Source: Botryosphaeria dothidea
Taxonomy: Eukaryota > Ascomycota > Dothideomycetes > Botryosphaeriales > Botryosphaeriaceae
Reading direction: 5' to 3'
NCBI GenBank assembly: GCA_011503125.2
Contig: WWBZ02000002.1
Location: forward strand, 558,001-622,000
Length of the DNA stretch: 64,000 nt
The notes beneath the pieces were generated by a model. The model did no database searches, was not told where the DNA came from, and saw nothing but the letters and a program-made list of their open reading frames with translations. Below are positions 55,884 through 64,000 of the stretch, piece by piece (position 1 is the stretch's first letter; every line of letters begins with the position of its first letter). The translations under genes were made by a program, and so were the position numbers.

Positions 55884-57426
55884 TCAAAGCATTAGCAGAG
55901 TGGCAAAAGCAGCAACAAGAGCAACAAAGCTGGCACCAACACCCTGGAAACCAGATGGTGCATCACTGCTGTTGCTACTGCTAGTGCCCTGGTCGAAGCT
56001 CTGCGATCCAGAAGATGAAGAGCTGGAGGAGCTGCTGCCATCACTGCTGGTGGTGGAGCTGCCGTCCGAGCTGGAGGACCCATCGGAGCCCTGGACGGTA
56101 CCAGAATCGCCGCGGTTACCACCACCGCTCATGCCGGGGACGGACTCTGGAGCAGCGGCGGTGCTGGACGCGGACGAGGCGGAGCTGGTCTTCGTGGAGC
56201 CTGCAGAGGCAGAGGAGGAAGAGGCCTTGCCCTTGTCAGGGTCATCGCCAGTAGCCTGCAGAGAGCCAAGAATGACTTGCTTGTCGCTGATGACAACAGT
56301 GTCGTTGGTGCCGGCGTCGTTGTTGAAAATGTAAGTCTTGGAGCCCTCCTTGTTGGCACCGGACGGCGGGTCATAACACTCAACGTCAATGGAAGAGAAG
56401 TGGGCATAGTAGTAGCCGTTCTGCATGTACTGGCTGTTCCAGTCAACAAGACCACCAGCCCAGTTGATGGTACCCTCGGCGTTAGAAGGAAGACCGGCAG
56501 GCCAGAGAGAAAGCATGACACGGGAGGGGGTCTGGGGGTAGTCGAAGCGGCCGGAGGTAGCGTTCCAGGTGTCCTTGCGGTTGAGCGTACGCATGACATT
56601 GCCATCAATGGACCAGGTGAGAGTGTCAGGTTGCCAGTCAATGACATATTCGTGCTCATTGTTGACCGTGTCGCTGTCCACAGTGAGATTCTTGCCGTTA
56701 TTGTCTGGATATACGGTTAGTCTTCTCGGAAAATATTAGAAAATTGGCCCAAGAAGCACCCACAGTTTGTGACACCTTGAGAGTAGAAGTTGCTCTGAGC
56801 GTGATCGATGTCGACACCAATGAACTCAAAGTCAATTTCGTCCTTCACGTCACTCATCATAATGAAAGCAGTAACGACACCCTTGCCCTGGGAAGTGGTC
56901 ATCTTGGCAGTGATCTTGCCATACCACACGTAGTGAGTGCTGGCCAGCAGGGTACCGACGGTATCCTGGGCCATGGTGAGCAGAACGCCGCCTTCGTACG
57001 CGAGCGGCTTGCCGGTGGCGACCCAGTTGGCCTTAGAGGCATCTCCCAGGTACTTCGTAATGTCGGTGACACCATTGACGCCGTCGACCTTGAACTTGCT
57101 GGAGTCGCAGACGGGCGCGGGCACGCACGAGTCGAGAGAGTGCGAGAAGAGCGGGTCACAACCGCCTAGGCAGTATGCGCCGACACCACACTGACCGTAT
57201 TCTGCAGACGGGGAAGTAAGGTTAGCTATCCGTTGTGGCGCGCGGCGTTGCATATGCATGCATGCGGGTTGAAATGTTCAGACAGTGACGTACGAGAACA
57301 GCATGGGGCTTCGGCCGGGCACGGGCTGTTAGGCCCGCAGGTAGGGATGGCGGCGTTGACATTGGGCACTGCGGAGAGCAGGGCGAGGGCTGCCAGCGCA
57401 GCAGCCGAGGCGAACGAGCGGCCCAT
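55884..57426 (-). CDS. GPI-anchored Crh-type GH16 transglycosylase (chitin-glucan crosslinking)
   Basis: Three exons: 57426-57294, 57201-56764 and 56704-55884, with introns of 92 and 59 bp; 463 aa. Residues 1-25 form a signal peptide. A small Cys-rich chitin-binding-like module follows (CGPNSPCPAEAPCCSQYGQCG, about 30-55). The GH16 domain (about 60-300) carries the Crh catalytic signature DEIDFEFIG at 165-173, with nucleophile Glu166 and acid/base Glu170. GVTNYNNGKNLTVD and VIDWQPDTLTWSIDG also fit. The last 150 residues are Ser-rich, ending in a hydrophobic segment (VALVAAFATLLML) typical of a GPI-anchor signal. Crh enzymes transfer chitin to beta-1,6/1,3-glucan and strengthen the cell wall. 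Intron 2 uses a GTGGGT donor, and only that choice restores the family motif across the junction. Confidence 0.93.
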
Positions 57427-59062
57427 GGCGACGGGAGTAACTATGCGGACGATACGTTGACCGAATGATGCGGCGGCGGAAGAAGATGTTGGTCGCACAG
57501 GTGGACGCGGGCGGATGCAGCGCGTTTCTTTTTGACGTGGCGCGACAGGCTCGGTGCGTCAGGTGGGCAGGAGCGAGCGTCTGGAGGAGATTAAAGCGAT
57601 TGCAGGGCAGCAGCACGGACGAGCGAATGGAAGCCGTGAAGCTGGACAGAGCGCGGCAGCTGGGGAAGCTGGAGAGGAAAGAGGGAGAGGTGAAGAGCGG
57701 AGGCGCGAGACAGGCCCGGCACAGGGGGCCTGCAGCGAAGAAAAGCACGGCATGCGGGCGTTCGGTGGGCAGTCGAGCCGCGGGCGCGAAACCGCTTTGG
57801 GCCTGTGGAGGAATGGAGGCAATTAAGGTTGGCTGGTTAGGGAAGATCGCCCATGCGGAGGATTGCCCTAACCTTAACCTTCGCGGGCGTCGCTCGTGCC
57901 GCGAGAGGCAAAGAGCCCGGCCGACACGAGCGCACACTCGCTGGCGCCAAAGGCCCTGCAGCACGCCGGACGCTTCTGACGTAAAAATAGGACGGTAGTG
58001 CTGTCTCGCGCCCCCGTTCAACACGATGCTACCTCGCGTTCGGCAGAGGCCGAGCGTATCCACTCGGCCTGCCAGGCTGCTTTCCGTGCGACACCGCCCG
58101 CGGACGCCTGACGGCCGGCCTGTGGAGAAAACACGGCCGCCGTTTTGCATTGAGGTCACCGCCTGCTCTGCGCTGGACCCTTTGCGCGCAGAGCGACCCG
58201 TCCGCGACTCATGCCCTCCCGTCGCCCCCGGTCTTCGCCGCCTGACAGCCGCGTGACCGCGCCTCTCGCACCACTCACAGCAGCCGCCACAATCCTGACA
58301 CACTTCCATCCTTCTCTAGTGCCTTCGCTCCGAACCGCGCCGCTCCAAGAAACACAGCCGTCATCTTCGTCGCTCATGCATTTGTTTTGATCAGTTTCAA
58401 GAGCATTCCACGCGCAATGCTAGCCATGTATTTACGCTTAATCGCTAAGCTCTCTCGCCTGCAGCAATAAAACCCTGATGCCAGCCCAGCCCGCCCCCAT
58501 CCATGTCGTCGGTATGGCGTGCAGATACTTTACACCGAAGAAGCTTTCTCACCTCTCCCGCCGACCTGGATCCTCCTCGCTCGGAAAAAGAAGCCTGATT
58601 TCTGGAAAAGGAAAAGGATGAAAAGTAAAAGGGGCCAAAGCCATAAAACACGAAAGAAGAGCCGCATCCTGCACGTCATCCTCCTGTGCCGCTGAAACTC
58701 GACGAATGCCCAGAGCCTCCTGCGCCGATTTGTATAATATGACCCATGCCTGTATCCCATGTCCTTGCTCCTGGCCCCATCGTTTTTTACCTAACCTTTT
58801 CCAGCTGCGCCGGTATCCACGTTCTAGAAATCAAAGTCGAGCACAGGGGTGTCGTGCTGCGTTGTGAGCTAAAATCGACAGGCCTGATTGCTCAACAGCC
58901 TCTCGTCGCGAAATGAAATGCGCCAGCGCTCCGCCTTGATACTCAACACCTATGCTCTTATTGTTTTTTCTTTCTTTCTTCCTTTTTCGCACCTGTTTTG
59001 CTGCTTGTTTCCTTCCATTTCCTTGACCAGCAAAAACCTTCAGCAGAGCTGAGAAAATACTC
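57427..59062. other. intergenic, promoter of the Crh gene and 3' flank of the PAM2 gene
   Basis: 1.6 kb between two minus-strand genes. A CRE/bZIP-like TGACGTAA occurs at 57977-57984, about 550 bp upstream of the Crh start; a chance match is possible. No gene supported despite several open frames in GC-rich sequence. Confidence 0.45.
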
Positions 59063-62000
59063 TTACTCTCCTGCCATAGACGGGTGCCAGTCCGGCTGGC
59101 ACTTGGGACACAGCAGAGGGTAGTGTGGCATCGCTTCAAAGGCCCCATCCATCTGGATGTTACCGCAAGTCTTCAAGAGGCGGTCGCCATGCTCGTTCGG
59201 CTCTCTGAGCCCATCATCATCTTGACTGGCTTCCTTGGGGTTGAAGATGGTCGGGTAAAGCTGGCGAGCCTGATCTTCATCACCCGACTGCCTGAGATAG
59301 TCGTACCATGATCCCATCGTCCTTGGTCCGCCTCTGGAAGTCAGTGGCCCGCCATCGGTGCTCTTATACCCATCGTGCCACCACTTCTCGAATGGATGAT
59401 CGCCGTCCGGGATCTGTGCAGTCGGTATGCCTCCACCTCCTCTACCCAGATACGGCTGCGCACGTGGCTCGTTGGCGTTGTCTATCCTGGGCTGCCCATA
59501 ATGTATATTGGTGATCTCGTGGAGGGAGGTATTCGGCCTGTTTTCCGGGCCGATGTTCAGGTATGGATTGTGTCCTCTAAAGTATGCAGGCATGGAGGAG
59601 TAAGTACCCATCATCAAAGCAGCAGCCGACGGTGAAGAAGCTTCAGCAATTGAGCTAAGTGCGGATCCCGTAGAAGGCCCGCCCGACATTGAAGCTTCAG
59701 CAGCTGCGCGCAATCCGGACACTGTGGTGGGGCCACCAACCGTATCATTTTCACCAGCTGAAAGTCTGCGCCATTTAGGTTCTGCCGAGGGCCCACCGAC
59801 CATGGAAGAACCTATCGACATGGAAGCAGTCCCAGGCCCGGATGCAGAAGGATGATGAGTACTATGGGGTCTATCAAGACCGCGATCCCATGGATTGTCC
59901 GCGTTGCTGGCCTTCTTTGGGGACTTCTTCTTCTTGTACTTTTTGCCAGGAGCAAAAGAGTCTTTCGTCCCACCTAAAGAATCTTGTTGGTAGAGGATCT
60001 GTTTAGCATCATGGTTGATTGCTCCCATACCCTCGTGCTGCCATTCTGTCGGCACGGGTGGGCGATAATATCCGTGGCTGCTCGGAGAGGCGTGTGTATT
60101 GCTGGAAGGTCCACTGATGATAGCTGATGGAACAAACTCACGGGCTTGTGCGTTGAGCCTGCTGGGCGTAGTTCCATGACCCTGAAGTGGGCGCGGCATG
60201 TTCAAACCACCATTATAAGCGGATTGTCTCGGTAAACCCGCATTGGAGTCTGTCGTAAGGCTGGATTGGGTGATATCAGCAGACTGGACACGATCAATAT
60301 TCTGCACGGTGCTGGCTCGAGAACCGGAGACACCCTTATCGGGATGAAGTGACCGCTGCGAACTTTCGTCTGAAGTGAGCATGCTGCTTTGCTCCTGGGC
60401 GGAGGATGACTTGGACTCCGTCACCACATTCCCGGAAACCTTCCTTGGATCAAACTGATCATTGGCTCTTCTTGAAACTGGTTCTATACGCCTGCTGTCT
60501 TTATCAAATGTGATACCTCCCAAACCACTACCACGTGATACACTAATATCGGACGTCTCGGTCCAGGTGTTAGTGGATACAGGCGAGCGAACTTCTTTAC
60601 GCTCTGCTGCATCGACTGCAATGGTATTGGCGGGTTGCAATGGTTCGACTTCGGCATGACCTGCGCTGAGGGTCGGAGAAGATGTTGAAGTACGTGTCTG
60701 AATTGTCCTGGTTTCTGCGGCTTTCTGGGTGTCCAAGGGTCCGGGAAGAGGATGTTGGTCCCCGAGAGGCTTTGAATCAGTGGTGATAGGCTCATCCACC
60801 TGTTTAGTGACGCTTGTTTGCTGCTTAGGAGAACCACAAACGACTCCCAGACCAGGAACGTCTTCGACAGAGTTCGATGCTTCCTCAAAGTGGACATGAG
60901 AACCATGTATATTCTCCAAGGCAGCACTCGCTTTCCCGATTGCCGCATTGGACTTCGCCATTTCGGACCGCGCGGCCTCAACAAATTTCTCGGAAGGCTT
61001 CACCGTATCAAATGATATGTCCTGCTCGCCAGTTTCTTCAAACGCCGATTCGGAGTGTGACACTGGCTCAGACACCGTGACTTTAACACGAACATCTGTG
61101 TGCACTGGAAGCACTTTTGAAGGGCTTGGCCTCGCACTGCTGGTATGGTAGCTGGTGGCGAGCGGTTTAGGGATGCGTGAAGGAGAACCTGGTGAGGACA
61201 CGGCCTGGTGCGGTTCTTCCGGAGCAGTGACGAAGCTCTGACTGGAGTTACTCGGAAATGGAGATGGGATTGCAGTGTAATACTGAGTCGCCGAAGTATC
61301 GGACGAAGCGCTCTTGGAATGTGTTTTCCCGCTTGCCTTGCCCTTAGTGAGAGTCTTGGGCACAGCTGGGACGATTTTCGCTGCATTCTTCTCCTTTTCC
61401 TCACGCGCTGCAGCACGACGAGCAGTTGCCAGCTCAAACGGTACCGTCTTGGTAGGAGACCTCAGAGGGGAGGTTACATCATGAGCAGTCTTCGGCGGCT
61501 GGCCATGAGAACGGACTGGCTTCTCTCTAGACGAGGTCGTCGCAACCTTCTCAGGACTAGAGGCCGAGCTTTCGGTCCATTCCACCGGCAAGCGCTTTCT
61601 CGGGCTGTCCAGCGCACGAGTTGTATCGATATGAGGCGGCGCAGGCTTCTTTGCCCGAACGGTCTTGGCGGTCGAAGCACGGGGTGGTGCCATTTTGGGA
61701 AATGCGGGAGTAACTAGCGAAACAGGGTCAAGTAGATCACTTGATATGGATGAAATGGAGGACGATACCGTACCAGCGTCAGAAGCGGCCGTGTGGTCTG
61801 ATGCGGAACTACTGCCGGGCCTAAAAATGAGAAAAGTAGAGAGTTAGATAGTTACAGAAGAGGAAGGAGACACCAGCTCACCTTTCTGCGCTGGCACTTC
61901 TAACGATTTGAGCCCAAGATGTCGAATACGGAGATAGGGTTCTTGCGGCGACAGAGGAAGGCTGCCGGCTGACACTGGTTGGGGAGAGCTGAGGAAAAGC

Positions 62001-62528
62001 CGACGGCGAGGTGAGGTCGAGCTCGGCGCCTTTGCCGTCCTCCTCTTCTGGAAGGTCCGCCTTCGCGCTTCCTGCGTGGATGGTCGAGTCTGAGCCGCTC
62101 CTTCCGTGCGTCGACATGGTGGGACCAACAGGCGGCATCGTGCAGGCCTTCGCTTGTTGCACAGGGCCGAGTTTAGCAGGCGGTGCGCTGCGCGCGACTG
62201 AAGCCCATGTCCTCGATGGTGTTTGCTGCTGCGTCTCGGTGGCCTCTTCGGTCTGAGTCTGGACCGCTGAAGGATCTTGCTTCGGGGCCGACTCGTTGGG
62301 CTCGCTCACATGAGCGGCAGCGGGCTCTCCTTCTGTAGTGCCATCTTCAGCTTGGGACTCATTGCTGTTGTCTTGTGTTGACGGCGCGCGGTGTGGAGGT
62401 GAGGGTTGCTTACCGGGCAAACGAGGCGGCGTCAGACCGGCGCGCTCGTACGCCTTGTCGCAGTGGTCCACGAGCGTGAGCTCGCAGTGCGAGCAGCGCG
62501 AGTAGTATATGTACCGATATCTGCACAT
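59063..62528 (-). CDS. large disordered protein with PAM2 motif, 1134 aa
   Basis: Two exons: 62528-61882 and 61820-59063, with a 61-bp intron. The N-terminus (MCRYRYIYYSRCSHCELTLV, then DHCDKA) carries a Cys/His cluster like a small zinc site. The rest is mostly disordered and rich in Ser/Thr/Pro. Residues 771-780 (LNAQAREFVP, encoded at 60128-60157) match the PAM2 consensus (LNxxAxEFxP), which binds the MLLE domain of cytoplasmic poly(A)-binding protein. A Lys-rich patch (KKYKKKKSPKK) follows. Repeated GGPS motifs (SMVGGPSAEP, VGGPTTVSG, MSGGPSTGS) precede a more ordered C-terminus rich in Trp/Tyr (FEKWWHDGYKST, GSWYDYLRQSGDEDQARQLY), ending with CPKCQPDWHP. The start is the Met that opens the Cys/His cluster. 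A role in mRNA translation, decay or transport is inferred from PAM2; no family name is known to me. Confidence 0.82.
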
Positions 62529-63207
62529 GGTTGTGTGCGATGTGGTCGTCGTGTTCGGTTGTGCGGTTTGGTGTGAAGACGTTGGAGGATGGATGGCGGT
62601 CCATCAGTGACCTCACTTCAGTGTCCATGGACTGTGCGGCGCTTTCTATAGACGCGGCCGAATCATTGTTAGTGCTAGTAACCTCCGAGTGAATCCTACT
62701 GTTCTTCACTCGGTCTTTAACCTTCTCTGCTATCATTCTCTACACCACGCGAACAACCTCAGCAGGACTGAACCCCCGCGCGTACACTACTCTATCTGAG
62801 GAATAATGTAGCAAAACATCAGGTTCTCATCATGCGTACATGTCTGCAGCAGCCATACAAAAAAGGTTGCTCAGGTAAACAACTAGCATTCACTGAGACA
62901 AGGCTCCGACCTTCCATGCGTAATGAACGACGGACGGCTTCACTTCACCAACACTTCTGAGACTGACTTCATCTCCACTTCATAGGCCGCTGTGGTCTTG
63001 GACAGGAGCAGATTGTTGCTCTGAAAAATACAACGTATAATTGGAACCAATCCGTCCCCGAAAAAAAAGCTTGACGCGGAGGGTTATACGCGCGACATAT
63101 TACTCCGACAGTTGTGCAGCATCTTCAAGAAAATCTAATCCTTCTTTGGACTATGAAAGTTACCTTACTATCCTCGTCCTACTCTGTGCCAGTAACTAGA
63201 TCCACTA
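62529..63207. promoter_or_regulatory. promoter region of the PAM2-motif gene
   Basis: 679 bp between the stop of the Nej1-like gene and the start of the PAM2 gene, both on the minus strand. No coding feature seen. Confidence 0.5.
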
Positions 63208-64000
63208 TCAGAACTTCCTTTTTTTCTTAGGTCCTTGTGATTTTTCCAATTCGCGTTTGAGTTTCTCACGCTTCCTGTTTGCTCGCTCTTGCTCTGACTC
63301 GGGCGGTCCGCTCGGCGCTGCCGACGAGCTGTTCCGAACTGCGGATGGTTTTTGTTCTCGATGCGCGTCTGGGGATTCTGAGCAGACGGCGGCATTAGGT
63401 TTTCCTGCTTCCGCTGATGCGTCGGTTGAAGCCCCAGTATTCCCCCTTCCGCCTAACTTGCTACGAACCCTGTTGGGCGCAGGAACTAGGTCCGGAGATG
63501 ACTGACGGGCTGGAGTGGAAGATGCACTACGACTAGCACTTGCCCGCGCCTTCTTACCACCAATCACTCCAAGCTTTCCTTTGTGAATGGGATCTTTTGC
63601 TGGCTGCTCAGTAGTCTGCTCTGTGGAATCCGACGGCTTCGAAGCATCTGCACCATTCTCGTCTTCCGTCTCTGATCCGGTTGTGGCATCGTTTTCAACA
63701 ACCGGGGCATCGATCGGACTCTGCTCAGGCGGCGGATTGGAGGCTTTGCCTCCAAGCTTACCAAGCCTTTTCGGCTTTTGTGAAAGCGCTGGCGCGCCAG
63801 TCTTTGGAAAAGGGACAGAAGGTGATGACGGACCTGTAGAGACATGCACACGTACTGGTGGCTGGCTAGATGGAGCGTCAAGGTCTTCATCATCGGTAGT
63901 CTCCTCTTCATCGTCATGAGAAGCCGCCTGAGGCACAGTATTCGAAGGCCCGGGGTTGCTGAGAATTTGTTGAGGTTTAGACTTCTTCAAACGGGGGGGA
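63208..64000 (-). CDS. probable Nej1/XLF end-joining factor, C-terminal part (runs off right edge)
   Basis: The frame is open from the right edge to the stop at 63208, about 260 residues, and lacks its N-terminus. It is disordered and acidic (DDEEETTDDEDLDAPS) with repeated KLGKLGGK/KLGVIGGKK/KLGGRG motifs and a basic helix plus end (ERANRKREKLKRELEKSQ, then GPKKKRKF). These features resemble the C-terminal half of fungal Nej1/XLF proteins, which aid DNA ligase IV in non-homologous end joining. The terminal lysine cluster plus Phe resembles the Ku-binding motif of XLF. The head domain needed to confirm this lies outside the window, so an unrelated basic nuclear protein remains possible. Confidence 0.55.
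   Translation of the reverse strand, partial: PPRLKKSKPQQILSNPGPSNTVPQAASHDDEEETTDDEDLDAPSSQPPVRVHVSTGPSSPSVPFPKTGAPALSQKPKRLGKLGGKASNPPPEQSPIDAPVVENDATTGSETEDENGADASKPSDSTEQTTEQPAKDPIHKGKLGVIGGKKARASASRSASSTPARQSSPDLVPAPNRVRSKLGGRGNTGASTDASAEAGKPNAAVCSESPDAHREQKPSAVRNSSSAAPSGPPESEQERANRKREKLKRELEKSQGPKKKRKF

Overview
This is fungal nuclear DNA, almost certainly from a filamentous ascomycete (Pezizomycotina). The genes carry short GT-AG introns, mostly 48-155 bp, and encode typical filamentous-fungal families: a Crh-type GH16 enzyme, a GH12 glucanase, an Hmt1-type ABC transporter, a SEA-complex protein and a LaeA-type methyltransferase. A retroelement shows the C-to-T signature of repeat-induced point mutation (RIP). 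A Dothideomycete is my best guess, but that is inference from gene style and not a measurement.

Layout. 1-163 is the probable tail of a gene entering from the left. 2975-5857 is a large single-exon protein with a propeller-like N-terminus and a C-terminal CaaX-like box. 6998-8481 (-) is a secreted GH12 glucanase, divergent from ERD2 (9371-10528). Next come a six-exon aldo-keto reductase with a likely mitochondrial presequence (11007-12450), a secreted LicD-type protein (14324-15359), a nicotinamidase (17314-18167, -), a small 71-aa protein (19259-19474), a purine/cytosine permease (21381-22982) and DOM34 (23522-24786). 26680-26787 is an 8-cysteine microprotein. 27572-28954 (-) encodes an unknown charged protein and 30432-31872 a seven-exon class 3 lipase. 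34999-36801 (-) is a LaeA-like methyltransferase whose exons I assembled by splice-site and motif reading. 38555-41534 (-) is an Hmt1-type ABC transporter, divergent from RTC1 (42078-46693). 47905-49587 is an orphan with an F-box-like segment.

At 49995-55134 lies a Tad1-like LINE retrotransposon flanked by a 14-bp target-site duplication. Its two frames appear free of indels at every point checked, but they are riddled with TAG/TAA codons from RIP. Beyond it are a GPI-type Crh transglycosylase (55884-57426, -), a 1134-aa disordered protein with a PAM2 motif (59063-62528, -), and the 3' part of a probable Nej1/XLF end-joining factor (63208-64000, -).

The genes do not form one pathway. Several serve the cell surface or secretion (GH12, LicD protein, lipase, Crh enzyme, ERD2), two serve mRNA or translation (DOM34, and the PAM2 protein by inference), and others serve transport, NAD salvage and nutrient signalling. 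I see no CRISPR array, rRNA gene or convincing intact tRNA gene. The best candidates for something new are the cysteine-rich microprotein, the PAM2 protein, the CaaX-ended propeller-like protein and the frame-preserved RIP relic.
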